From Streptomyces sp. 840.1 (GTDB lineage: Bacteria > Actinomycetota > Actinomycetes > Streptomycetales > Streptomycetaceae): a stretch of DNA of 64,000 nt. Below, piece by piece: positions 34,982-43,704 of the stretch. The stretch spans positions 811,001-875,000 of the forward strand of contig NZ_RJUU01000001.1 in assembly GCF_003751445.1 (NCBI RefSeq). Direction: 5' to 3'. The position numbers were made by a program, and so were the translations under genes. The notes under the pieces were generated by a model. The model searched no databases. It saw nothing but the letters and a program-made list of their open reading frames with translations, and had not been told where the DNA came from. Numbering within the stretch: position 1 is the first letter of the stretch; the number at the start of each line of letters is the position of its first letter.

Positions 34982-35000
34982 AGGCCGGCGAAAAGGCGGC
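34958..35000. terminator. Perfect 18-bp hairpin containing the LysR stop codon in its loop
   Basis: Arms 34958-34975 and 34983-35000 are exact reverse complements (GGCCGCCTTTTCGCC.. and mirror) with a 7-nt loop CCCTGAA; the loop carries the TGA stop at 34979-34981. The left arm is therefore the last codons of the gene. It serves convergent transcription from the SDR gene as well. A weaker GTTCCGC/GCGGAAC stem follows immediately. Confidence 0.85.
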
Positions 35001-35077
35001 AGGTTCCGCCGAATTTCCCGAATCGGCCGGAAGCGGAACCAGGGAACGATAATCGCGGAACGGGAATACCGCCGGGC

Positions 35078-35893
35078 TCAGCCCCTGGGGAATTCGCCGC
35101 CGTCCACGATCAGATTGCTCGCCGTCAGCCACTGCGCCCGGTCGGAAAGCAGGAACAGCACCGCGTCGGCGATGTCCTCGGCCCGGCCGTCGCGCCCCAG
35201 CGGCGTGGTGTCGGTCGGGCCGGGCGCCCCTCCCATGCGCGCGGACACCTCCGCCCACTGTTCGCGGGTCGCTTCGCCGCCCGGCGTGGCGGTCCTGCCG
35301 GGCGACACGGCGTTCACCCGGATTCCGAACGGGGCCAGCTCCACCGCCAGGCCCTGGCTGTACTTCTCCAGCGCCGCCTTCGCCGCCACGTAGTGCAGGA
35401 ACGGCCCGACCGGGGCGAGGACCGCCGCCGAGGAGACGTGCACGATCCGCCCCGAACCGCGTTCCCGCATCCCCGGCACCAGCAGCGCGTCCAGCCGTAC
35501 CGACGCCAGGTAGTTCAGGTCGAGCGCGTCCTGCCACTCCTCGTCGGAGATGGCCAGAGCGCCTTCGTGGGGCCTCGCGCCGCCCGCGTTGTGAACCAGG
35601 ATGTCCACGCCGCCGAGCACCTCCTGCGCCGTCGCGGCGAGCGCCTCCGCCCCGACCCGGGTCCGCACGTCGGCCGCCACGAACCGGGCGCCGTCCGGCA
35701 CCGTGCCCGTCGCCGACCTGGCGGTCGTCAGGACCTCGGCGCCCGCGTCCAGGAGCTGGCGCACGACGGCCGCCCCGATTCCGCGGGAACCGCCCGTGAC
35801 CAGAGCCCGCTTTCCCGCGAGTTCCGGAGTCCCCGGTCCATTCCCGGATTCCTTCACGGATCCGTTCCCTGATCCATTCTCGACTGTGGTCAT
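35078..35893 (-). CDS. Short-chain dehydrogenase/reductase
   Basis: 271 aa. After a Gly/Ser/Asn-rich N-terminus of about 25 residues comes the Rossmann motif ALVTGGSRGIGAAVVRQLL, the structural NAG (LVHNAGGARP), catalytic Ser in HVSSAAVLAP and the YxxxK pair in HYVAAKAALEKYSQ, ending LTASNLIVDGGEFPRG. A classical NAD(P)H-dependent SDR; substrate unknown. Opposes the LysR gene and shares the strong hairpin. Confidence 0.9.
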   Translation of the reverse strand: MTTVENGSGNGSVKESGNGPGTPELAGKRALVTGGSRGIGAAVVRQLLDAGAEVLTTARSATGTVPDGARFVAADVRTRVGAEALAATAQEVLGGVDILVHNAGGARPHEGALAISDEEWQDALDLNYLASVRLDALLVPGMRERGSGRIVHVSSAAVLAPVGPFLHYVAAKAALEKYSQGLAVELAPFGIRVNAVSPGRTATPGGEATREQWAEVSARMGGAPGPTDTTPLGRDGRAEDIADAVLFLLSDRAQWLTASNLIVDGGEFPRG

Positions 35894-36075
35894 GCCACCG
35901 GCCCTCTCGATCGTGGGTGAGTCCGCTCGACGGGACGGATCGCCGTGCGCAGGGCGCGAATTCCGGAGAATTCTCGGCGTGTATCCCGTGGAGCTGCTTC
36001 ACGGTACGACCGGAACGGAATGCGGGACAAAGACGAAAAGGCAGCGGACGCTATAGGGAATTCCTATGCCGCGTC

Positions 36076-37071
36076 TCAGTTGCCCGCGCCGAGGCCCGAC
36101 ATGAAGGCGGACGGGTACCGGTCTCCGCGGGCCGCGCCGAGGGGAACCGCCTTCTCGATCCCGGCGAGGTCGTCGGCGGTGAGGCGCACGTCGAGCGCGG
36201 GCAGCGCCTCGGCCAGCCGCTCACGGGTGCGCGCGCCGACCAGGGGCACGATGTCCTCGCCCTGTGCGGCCACCCACGCGATGGCCAGCTGGGCGACGGT
36301 GCAGCCCTTCGCCCCGGCCACCCGGCGCAGCGCCTCGACGAGGGCGAGGTTGTGGTCCACGTTGGCCGCCGAGAACCGGGGGCTGTGCCCGCGCGCGTCG
36401 CCGGGCCCTGCGGCGTGGCCGGCCGACCAGTGCCCGGAGATCAGGCCCCGGCTCAGAACGCCGTACGCGGTCATCCCGATGCCCAGCTCCCGCAGCGTGG
36501 GCAGGATCTCGGCCTCCACCGCGCGGGAGATCAACGAGTACTCAATCTGCAGGTCGGCGACCGGGTGCACGGCGTGCGCCCGGCGGATCGTCGCCGCGTC
36601 GACCTCCGAGAGGCCCAGGTGGCGCACGTGGCCCGCGTCGATCATCTCCTTGATCGCGCCCACCGTCTCCTCGATCGGGACCTCCGGGTCCAGCCGGGCC
36701 GGCCGGTATACGTCGATGTGGTCGACGCCCAGCCGGGTCAGCGAGTAGGCCAGGAAGTTCTTGACCGCCTCGGGGCGGCAGTCCTGCCCGCCGAACGCCG
36801 GGCCGGGCCCGCGCAGCATGCCGAATTTGACGCTCAGCCGGTAGCTGTCCCGGTCACGGCCGCGCAGCGCCTCGGCGAGCAGCAGTTCGTTGTGGCCCAT
36901 GGCGTAGAAGTCGCCCGTGTCGATCAGCGTGACACCGGCGTCCAGTGCGGCGTGCACCGTGGCGATGCTCTCCGCGCGGTCCGCCTCGCCGTACGCACCG
37001 GACATGCCCATGGCCCCCAGGCCCAGGGCGGAAACGGTCGGGCCGCTGTGGCCCAGGGTTCGCGTCTGCAT
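36076..37071 (-). CDS. Aldo/keto reductase
   Basis: 331 aa. AKR landmarks: TRTLGHSGPTVSALGLGAMG, catalytic Asp and Tyr in LIDTGDFYAMGHNELLLAEA, Lys in YRLSVKFGML, then HIDVYRPARLDPEVPIEETV and the C-terminal cofactor segment PLVGARTRERLAEALPAL. NADPH-dependent carbonyl reduction is expected. Divergent from the XRE-family regulator at 37199, with a perfect palindrome between them, so it is probably that regulator's target. Confidence 0.92.
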   Translation of the reverse strand: MQTRTLGHSGPTVSALGLGAMGMSGAYGEADRAESIATVHAALDAGVTLIDTGDFYAMGHNELLLAEALRGRDRDSYRLSVKFGMLRGPGPAFGGQDCRPEAVKNFLAYSLTRLGVDHIDVYRPARLDPEVPIEETVGAIKEMIDAGHVRHLGLSEVDAATIRRAHAVHPVADLQIEYSLISRAVEAEILPTLRELGIGMTAYGVLSRGLISGHWSAGHAAGPGDARGHSPRFSAANVDHNLALVEALRRVAGAKGCTVAQLAIAWVAAQGEDIVPLVGARTRERLAEALPALDVRLTADDLAGIEKAVPLGAARGDRYPSAFMSGLGAGN

Positions 37072-37142
37072 CGCGCTCTCCTTCGTCGTCGGTCCTTGCC
37101 TCCACTGTGGGCGGGATCAGCCGTACGCGGGAGAGGAGCGTT

Positions 37143-37169
37143 CATCCAGGGAGCGGCGCTCCCTGGATG
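37143..37169. promoter_or_regulatory. Perfect 12-bp inverted repeat between the AKR and XRE regulator genes
   Basis: CATCCAGGGAGC (37143-37154) and GCTCCCTGGATG (37158-37169) are exact reverse complements with spacer GGC. The site lies 30 bp before the regulator start and 72 bp before the reductase start. Candidate operator for joint control of both genes. Confidence 0.65.
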
Positions 37170-37198
37170 GCCCGGCGTCCGGGCGCGACCATGGAGGT

Positions 37199-38077
37199 AT
37201 GCAACGTGAACAGCTCGCCGACTTCCTGCGCCGCCGTCGCGAGGCGATCCGCCCCTCGGAGGCGGGCATCACCGCCGGCCCACGCCGCCGCACCAGCGGC
37301 CTGCGCCGGGAGGAGGTGGCCATGCTCGCGGGCATGTCGACGGACTACGTCGTGCGCCTGGAACAGGGCCGCAGCAGTCAGCCCTCGGTCCAGCTGCTGG
37401 GCGCCCTGGCCCGAGCGCTGCGGCTGTCCGATGACGAGCGCGACCACCTGTTCCGCCTGGCCGGCCACCAGCCGCCGCCCGCCGACGGGGCCGACCGCCC
37501 GGCCCGCGCCGGCTTGATCCGCATGATCGATCTCCTCGGTGACACCCCCGCCATGGTCCTGTCCGACCTGGGCGAGATCCTCGCCCAGAACCGGACGTCC
37601 GCCCTGCTCACGGGCGACCATGCCGATTTCACCGGTGACCGCCGCTACACCGTCTACCGCTGGTTCACCGACCCGGCCGCCCGTAGCGGCGCCCCCGTGA
37701 TGGAGCAGGAGCATCACGCGCGCCAGCTCGTGGCGGACCTGCGCGCCGCGGCCGGCCGCCGCTCCGGCGACCCGACGGTCACCGGTCTGGTCGATCGGCT
37801 GCGGGCCGCGAGTGCGGACTTCGGCCGGCTGTGGGCCGAGCACGAGGTGGCGGTCCGGCGCGCCGACCGCAAGATCATCCTGCATCCCCGGGTGGGGCCG
37901 ATGCTCATGGACTGCGAGACCCTGCTCACTCCGGACCAGCGCCAGCAGCTGCTGGTCCTCACCCCGGCGGACCCTGAGACCCGCGAGCGGCTGGACCTGC
38001 TGCGGGTACTCGGCACCCAGTCGTTCCCCACCGGGGGCAGCGAGCACTCCGAGCGCACCGACCCGCCCTCCGGCTGA
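37199..38077 (+). CDS. XRE-family regulator with MmyB-like ligand domain
   Basis: 292 aa from ATG 37199. Helix-turn-helix in residues 8-80: REQLADFLRRRREAIRPSEA, GLRREEVAMLAGMSTDYVVR and LEQGRSSQPS, as in the MmyB-like actinobacterial family. The C-terminal 190 residues (from MIDLLGDTPAMVLSDLGEIL) are the MmyB-type ligand-binding domain, ending LTPADPETRERLDLLRVLG. The GGAGGT ribosome-like site abuts the ATG too closely, so the real start or mode of initiation is slightly uncertain. Members often regulate a divergent reductase, as here. Confidence 0.9.
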   Translation: MQREQLADFLRRRREAIRPSEAGITAGPRRRTSGLRREEVAMLAGMSTDYVVRLEQGRSSQPSVQLLGALARALRLSDDERDHLFRLAGHQPPPADGADRPARAGLIRMIDLLGDTPAMVLSDLGEILAQNRTSALLTGDHADFTGDRRYTVYRWFTDPAARSGAPVMEQEHHARQLVADLRAAAGRRSGDPTVTGLVDRLRAASADFGRLWAEHEVAVRRADRKIILHPRVGPMLMDCETLLTPDQRQQLLVLTPADPETRERLDLLRVLGTQSFPTGGSEHSERTDPPSG

Positions 38078-38254
38078 CCTGCCGGACCGGTGACCGGCCG
38101 CCCGATCGGAGCCGTACGCGCGTGCGCATCCCGGCCCGCATCCGCAACCGTGTACGGCTCCGCGGCCGGTACACGGCCTTCAACACCCCTGCATTCCTTG
38201 ATTACTTGCTCGCGCCCGACAGGCAGGGGAGGATGGCGGGCGGGCCTTACGGGG

Positions 38255-39244
38255 GTGGCGGACGTGCGCGAGGCGGCGGCGGTGCTGGGGTGGGAAGCAC
38301 CCTTCGACGCGGAGGACCTCCCGCGCAAGTGGGTCACGCAGCTGCCTGAGCCGCAGGCTCCACTTCGCGATCGGATGCGCGCGCTGGACCCGTTCATGGA
38401 GGCCGTGCGGCGCGGTCCGGTGCACGAGCACCTGCTGGGGATCGCGATGCTCCGGGCCGGACACGTCTTCGGGGCGGCCGCGTGGCTGCTCGGGGCGCTC
38501 GGTTCGGATCCCCGCCGGCGCGGCGCGTGGGTGGACGCGGCCTGCGCCTACGCGGCCGTGGAGCGGCTGGACATGGCCATGTGGCTACTGGCGCACGTGG
38601 TATCCGGATTCGAGACGGTCGGCCCCAACGCGTCGCCCTACCCGCTGGATTCGAGGCGGTCCACCGAGGCCCACAACCGGATGATCGCGGTGCGCGACCT
38701 GCGCCGGCAACGCGTCGACGAGCTGCGCTTCCTCGAACTGCGTACGGCGGCGGACGAGGAGATCCGGGGACGGACCGGCCAGGAGCCGCTCGGCACGGAC
38801 CGGCTGTTGCTGCACACTGCGGCACTGATCTCCCTCGGGGAGGCCCAGGACGCGCTCGGCCCCTTCGACCGGGCGGCAGCGCTGCTGGGGCAGGACGAAC
38901 TGCCTTTGGTCGGCACGACGTTGGAGCAGCTGGCACGGATCCGCATCGCGGCCGGTCCCGCGCGCGAGCGGGACGAGGTGCTGGCGCGCCTGCGGCGGAC
39001 CGCGCCCCACTCGATGGTGCTGGCACGCCTGCACCGGCCGACCCTCCTGGAGCGGAGGCTGCGCGAGCAGGAGGCCCAGTACGAGGCCCTGCTGCTGGGT
39101 ACGGAGGTGGAGCGCGGACAGCAGAGCCTGCGCGAGCCGCTGGAGCAACTACGGCTGCGCGCCCGCGCCTCCGAGCACCCCGAACCGTATCGGGAGGCCT
39201 TGGCGCGACTCGGCGGGCACGGCGCGGAACGGGGAGCACCATGA
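38255..39244 (+). CDS. Helical conserved protein upstream of the CHAT protein (unknown)
   Basis: 329 aa if started at GTG 38255; the region before it is poor coding sequence, and another GTG lies 9 bp on. Predicted almost all helical, rich in Arg/Leu/Ala, with helix-pair stretches such as RAGHVFGAAAWLLGALGSDP, AACAYAAVERLDMAMWLLAH and LHTAALISLGEAQDALGPFD that resemble TPR-like repeats. I recognise no enzyme motif. The stop overlaps the ATG of the large CHAT gene (ATGA), so the two are coupled; it may be a scaffold or sensor for the protease. Confidence 0.7.
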   Translation: MADVREAAAVLGWEAPFDAEDLPRKWVTQLPEPQAPLRDRMRALDPFMEAVRRGPVHEHLLGIAMLRAGHVFGAAAWLLGALGSDPRRRGAWVDAACAYAAVERLDMAMWLLAHVVSGFETVGPNASPYPLDSRRSTEAHNRMIAVRDLRRQRVDELRFLELRTAADEEIRGRTGQEPLGTDRLLLHTAALISLGEAQDALGPFDRAAALLGQDELPLVGTTLEQLARIRIAAGPARERDEVLARLRRTAPHSMVLARLHRPTLLERRLREQEAQYEALLLGTEVERGQQSLREPLEQLRLRARASEHPEPYREALARLGGHGAERGAP

Positions 39245-42200
39245 CGGATGAGGACCGGGAGTCGTGGCCTCTGCAGATCGCGATGCGCACCCTGTCGGCG
39301 CCCACGTACGACGAGGTGCTCGACCAGTTGGCGGAGATGCCGCCCGGCCGGCACGGCGAGGCCGGGGCGTTCCTGCGGGAGCATGCCGGGACGATCGGCT
39401 CCCAGGGCCGGGGCCCGCTCGCCGAACTGGCACTGTTCCTCGCCGAGCGCTGCGAGGACCTGGGCGCACAGACGCCCGCGTCCACCGGGCAGCCGCGCCG
39501 CTCCCGCCCCGGTTCCGGTTCCGGTTCCGGTTCCGGCGGGGGATTCCCGCGGCTGCTGCGCCGCGCCTGCGCGGCCGGGGACGTGCTGGGCGCCTACCGG
39601 GTGCTGGCCGGGCACCAGGCGCTGTTCCCGCCGGAACCGGTGCGGGCCGCGGTGCGGCTGCTGGCGGAGTGGCGCGCCGACCGGACCCGTAACGCCCACG
39701 CGATCGCCGCGCTGGGCCTGCTCGCCGAGGACGGCCCGAGCCAGGTCACGGCCCGCGCCGACTGGGCGAACCACCTGCTGCGCCAGGGACGGCACCGCAG
39801 AGCGCTCTACCACGCGGCCCGCGCGCTGTCGCTGCAGCACGCGGTGGGCGACGCGCACTCGCTGGTGAACACCCACCTGCAGCTGGCCTCGGTCTACCGC
39901 GCGATGGACGATCTGCCGCACCGGGCCGAGGTGCTGCTGCAGGCGGCCGCAGCCGTCGACAGGGAGAGCGTCTCCGCCGTGGAGGAGGCGGCGGTGCGCT
40001 TCCAGCTCGCGGACACCCTCACCTCGCTGCACCGCTACCGGGAGGCCGTGCTCCCGCTGGAGCGCGCGGAGGCGCTGGCGGCACGTCCGGAGAACGACTC
40101 GGACGCGGCGTACCTGCCCTCGCGCTGGGATCTCCTCAGCTGCCGGGCCCGGGTGGCGGAGGCGCTCGGCGCGCTGGGAGCGGCCGCCGATGCCTACCGC
40201 GCGCTGCTGGAGCTGCCCGAGATGTCGACGCGGGCCGCGCCGCGCGCCGCGACCCTGTACGCACTGGTCTCCTGCCTGCGACGCACCCACCGCCAGCGGG
40301 AGGCGTACGAACTCCTCAACTCCGAGCTGGAGCGCGCCGAACAGCAGGGCGCGGGATACCTCAACCTGGTGTCCCTGCGCTGCACCATGGCCGGGCTGCT
40401 GTTCTCCGGCACCGATCCGCGACTCCCCCGCGACCTGCACTCGCTGGAGGAGCAGCTGATGAAGGGCGTCTTCGACGCGGCGGGCTCCACCTACCCGTGC
40501 TTCGGCGAGCTGTTCGTCACGATGGGCGACCTGGACCTGTCCGAGGGCCACGACGCGGGCGCGGCCGAGTGCTACCGCTACGCCCTGTACGTCGCCGGGG
40601 ACACCGAGGACGCCCAGCAGCCGGCACACCTTCCCGAACGGCTTCGCGAACGCACGCTGCTGTCGCGGCTGCTGCCCCTGGGCGGGCCCACCGATCCGGT
40701 CGGCTTCGCCCTCGGCAAGCTGCGCGAACGCATGCTGCGCCTCTTCCCCGAGGGGTCCAACGACTTGCCGGACACGCGTCTGCTGGCCCTGCAACGGCTG
40801 TGCGTCGTCGAGCGCGACCCGGAGCGGCGCGCGCGGATGGCGGACCGGCTCGCGGCGGGGCTGCGCCGGGCGGCGGAACGGAAGGTGCCCCGTACGTTGC
40901 AGGACCTGGCGGTGCCGGTGTGCGAGGCGGTCGCCGAGGCGCACGGGCCGCTGGAGGGGGCGCGGCTGCTGGAGGAGGTCCTCGCCTTCCACGACGCACA
41001 GGGCCGGCTCCCCGACCCTGCGCTGCCGCTGGGTCTGGCCCGGCTGCTGGAGCGGGTGCGGGGCGGACACCGGCGGGCCTTCGAGGTGCTGTGGCACCAC
41101 CGCGGCCTGCGGCTGCGCGCCAGGGACTCGCATCCGCTGCTGCAGGACGCCGACCAGGCCGCCGGCCAGGTGCTCCCGCTGTACGAGGCGCTGCTTTCCC
41201 TGCTGTTCGAGCACGGCGAGAACCTGCCGCTGCCCGACGGCCGCCCGCCGGGCGTGCTGGCCTTCGACCTGCACGAGGAGGCGAAGGCCCGGGGACTGGC
41301 CGAGGACCTGGTACGGATGCCGCTGGCCAAGCCGTCGCACGTACCGCAGCGGCTGTGGGATGCGGAACAGCGGCTGCTCCACGCCCAGCGGCAGCTGGCG
41401 GGCGGGGACCGCCCGGACCGGGCCTGGTCGTGGCGCGAGTGCGTGCGGGCGCTCGCACCGCTGTACGAGGCGCTGGAGCCGTTCGCCCCGGAGTACGTAC
41501 GGCTGCGCAGGGCGCAACCCGCCTGTTTCGAGGAGGCGTCGGGGCTGCTGGACCAGGCGGCACCGGCGGAGGGCATGGTGCTGGCCTCGTACTTCACCGG
41601 CGAGTCCGAGACCTTCTGCTTCGTGCTCGCCTCGGGCGAGTACGCGATGCGGTGGCACCGCATCCCGGTGGGGCGCGCGCAGCTGCACGCGGCCGCGGAG
41701 CGGATCCGCCTCACGGTCGACGGCGACCGCTCCGCGTTCCCCGCCGTCCCCCCGATCAAGCCGAGGCGGCCGGTCCCGCTGCCGCTGGAGGGGCTGGCGG
41801 AGCTGCTGCTGCCGTTCCAGGAGCTGCTGGCGGACCGCGGGCTCCTGTGCGTGGCGCCGCACGGGCCGCTGTCGGTGCTGCCGCTCGGTGCGCTGCGGCT
41901 GCCGGACGGCCGCTACTGCGTGGAGCAGGCGGCCCTGGTGTACACCCCGAGCATCTCGGGCCTGACCGCTCTGCGTGCCGCGAGGCCGGCCGGCTCGGGG
42001 AATGCGCTGTGCGTGCGGGTCGCGGCGGAGGAGGACCTGCAGAACGGCGGCAGCGGCTTCGAGGCCGAAGCGCTCCCGGCCGGCCACGGCTGGCGGCTGT
42101 CCTCACTCACCGGACCGGAGGCCACCCCGGAGGAGGTCCTGGCCGGCATCGAGCAGGCCGACCTCGCGTACATCGCCTGCCACGGCCACCAGGACCACAG

Positions 42201-42639
42201 CGACCCGGAGAACAGCGCCCTGCTGCTCTCCGACGGCACCGACCGCCCCAGCCGGCGCGCCGATCCCGCCTCGCAGCGGGCCAGGCGGACCTCCCTGCGG
42301 GCCCGCGACCTGGCCGAGTCACGCACCCCGTCCCGCGTGGTGCTGCGCGCCTGCTCGGTCGGCTGGCACGAGCCGGACCACCCCGGTGAGGACTTCACGG
42401 GCCTCCCCCGCGCCCTGCTGCGCGGCGGCACCCGCACGGTCCTCGCCCCCGTCTGGCAGGTCGACCGCACCAGCTCGGCGGCCCTGCTCGACGAGGTGAC
42501 CGGTGCGGTGATGCGCGGACGCCCGATGTGGCGCGCCCTGTGGGACGCCCAGCGCCGCATGCTCGCCGATGCCGACCACGCCTACCTGTCCCACCCCTAC
42601 CACTGGGCGGCGTTCGTCCCGCTCGGGGACTGGAGTTGA
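39241..42639 (+). CDS. Large helical-repeat CHAT-domain protease
   Basis: 1132 aa from ATG 39241. Residues about 1-110 are a variable helical lead with a (Gly-Ser)n run near residue 96-104. Residues about 120-780 are TPR-like helical repeats (LVNTHLQLASVYRAMDDLPH and similar). From about residue 790 the C-terminus is a CHAT (caspase HetF associated with TPRs) protease: DRGLLCVAPHGPLSVLPLGA, then catalytic His981 in YIACHGHQD and Cys1038 in VVLRACSVGW, and the end segment SHPYHWAAFVPLGDW. Such proteases are usually activated by partner proteins and cut host targets or a gasdermin-like partner. Second gene of a three-gene operon. Confidence 0.88.
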   Translation: MTDEDRESWPLQIAMRTLSAPTYDEVLDQLAEMPPGRHGEAGAFLREHAGTIGSQGRGPLAELALFLAERCEDLGAQTPASTGQPRRSRPGSGSGSGSGGGFPRLLRRACAAGDVLGAYRVLAGHQALFPPEPVRAAVRLLAEWRADRTRNAHAIAALGLLAEDGPSQVTARADWANHLLRQGRHRRALYHAARALSLQHAVGDAHSLVNTHLQLASVYRAMDDLPHRAEVLLQAAAAVDRESVSAVEEAAVRFQLADTLTSLHRYREAVLPLERAEALAARPENDSDAAYLPSRWDLLSCRARVAEALGALGAAADAYRALLELPEMSTRAAPRAATLYALVSCLRRTHRQREAYELLNSELERAEQQGAGYLNLVSLRCTMAGLLFSGTDPRLPRDLHSLEEQLMKGVFDAAGSTYPCFGELFVTMGDLDLSEGHDAGAAECYRYALYVAGDTEDAQQPAHLPERLRERTLLSRLLPLGGPTDPVGFALGKLRERMLRLFPEGSNDLPDTRLLALQRLCVVERDPERRARMADRLAAGLRRAAERKVPRTLQDLAVPVCEAVAEAHGPLEGARLLEEVLAFHDAQGRLPDPALPLGLARLLERVRGGHRRAFEVLWHHRGLRLRARDSHPLLQDADQAAGQVLPLYEALLSLLFEHGENLPLPDGRPPGVLAFDLHEEAKARGLAEDLVRMPLAKPSHVPQRLWDAEQRLLHAQRQLAGGDRPDRAWSWRECVRALAPLYEALEPFAPEYVRLRRAQPACFEEASGLLDQAAPAEGMVLASYFTGESETFCFVLASGEYAMRWHRIPVGRAQLHAAAERIRLTVDGDRSAFPAVPPIKPRRPVPLPLEGLAELLLPFQELLADRGLLCVAPHGPLSVLPLGALRLPDGRYCVEQAALVYTPSISGLTALRAARPAGSGNALCVRVAAEEDLQNGGSGFEAEALPAGHGWRLSSLTGPEATPEEVLAGIEQADLAYIACHGHQDHSDPENSALLLSDGTDRPSRRADPASQRARRTSLRARDLAESRTPSRVVLRACSVGWHEPDHPGEDFTGLPRALLRGGTRTVLAPVWQVDRTSSAALLDEVTGAVMRGRPMWRALWDAQRRMLADADHAYLSHPYHWAAFVPLGDWS

Positions 42640-42640
42640 A

Positions 42641-43138
42641 ATGACCGTGGACGTCCACGCCGAGCGGGCCGCGGCCCTCCCCGACCGGACCGCGCTGCTC
42701 GCGCTGGAGGAGGCGGCGTACGAGCTGGGCCGCACCTTCCCCACGGGTGTGGCGAACGCGGCGGAGGCCATGCAGGTCCTCCAGGAACTCTTCACGCAGG
42801 CCGGCGCCGGGACCGCGCCGTCCAGGGCGGACGACCCCCCGGCCGCCGCCCGTCGCGTGCTGGCCGCCCTGGCGCGCGAGGAGGGCGCGCGGAATCTGGT
42901 CGCGGAGATCCTGGCCGACCCGCCGCAGGACGACCAGATGGGCGGCGAGGACATCGTCTCGGACCTCACCGTCCTCACCGGCGTCCTCACCTTCCTCCGC
43001 CTTCACGTCAACTTCCGCTTCAAGCGCGACAACGGGCACAACACCGTCGAGTTCCGCCTGGAGAAGAAGCCCCTCACCGACGGCACCCTCACCGCCCTCG
43101 TCCGCGCCGTGCTCAGCTTGATGAACCGCGAGCAGTGA
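42641..43138 (+). CDS. Small unknown protein closing the CHAT operon
   Basis: 165 aa, ATG 1 bp after the CHAT stop, so almost surely co-translated. Helical N-terminal two thirds (ALLALEEAAYELGRTFPTGV, ARRVLAALAREEGARNLVAE) and a short beta-alpha C-terminus (VNFRFKRDNGHNTVEFRL, then LTALVRAVLSLM). I do not recognise the family. Position and size suggest an adaptor, regulator or substrate of the protease. Confidence 0.75.
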   Translation: MTVDVHAERAAALPDRTALLALEEAAYELGRTFPTGVANAAEAMQVLQELFTQAGAGTAPSRADDPPAAARRVLAALAREEGARNLVAEILADPPQDDQMGGEDIVSDLTVLTGVLTFLRLHVNFRFKRDNGHNTVEFRLEKKPLTDGTLTALVRAVLSLMNREQ

Positions 43139-43186
43139 CGGGAGAGACCCGGCCTCGTACCCGGCGTCGGCAGCCGTCCCCCGCCC

Positions 43187-43570
43187 TCAGCCGCCGAAGG
43201 ACCAGGGCCCGAAGCGGCCCCAGGCCGTGAGGACGGCCAGGGCGAGATAGACGGAGTTCAGCAGCACCAGCCTGGGCTGGCCGAAGCGCCCGTGGGTGAT
43301 CATCGCGCCGATCATGAGGACGACCCAGCAGCTGGCCGTCACCGGCACCATCACCGGTGCCATGTCGAGCGCGGCGGGCAGTATCAGGCCCGCCGCCGCG
43401 AGCAGTTCGAGGATGCCGAGGGCCTTGATGTAACCCGCGCCGACATCCCGTGTCCATTCCCCGCCGTGCTGTGCGGCCAGCCTGGCCCTGGGAACGAAGG
43501 TCTTGCTGATGCCGCCGGCGAGGGCGACCGCGGCCAGTAGTGCGGTGGCGATCCATAGGGCGAGGTTCAT
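43187..43570 (-). CDS. DoxX-family membrane protein
   Basis: 127 aa from ATG 43570. Four hydrophobic helices (MNLALWIATALLAAVALAGG, YIKALGILELLAAAGLILPA and two more) as in DoxX-like proteins, which work with oxidoreductases or thiol metabolism in other bacteria. Follows the SnoaL/NTF2-like gene on the same strand; both are divergent from a LysR regulator. Confidence 0.82.
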   Translation of the reverse strand: MNLALWIATALLAAVALAGGISKTFVPRARLAAQHGGEWTRDVGAGYIKALGILELLAAAGLILPAALDMAPVMVPVTASCWVVLMIGAMITHGRFGQPRLVLLNSVYLALAVLTAWGRFGPWSFGG

Positions 43571-43704
43571 GGGTGGACTCCTGTGTCCTGTGTGATGGCC
43601 CTGCGGGAAGTGGGTGAAGTGAAGCGAGTGCCGGCCGACGAAGGTCGACACCGACGTCGGCATCGACGCCAACGTCGGCATCGGCATCGAAGCGCCGGTG
43701 ATCG

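Noticed and set aside
38638..42087. Very long open frame antisense to the CHAT gene
   Set aside because: It is the complement of high-GC codon bias; it has no start site, no motif, an Arg/Gln/Pro-only composition, and lies wholly opposite a gene with clear CHAT motifs.
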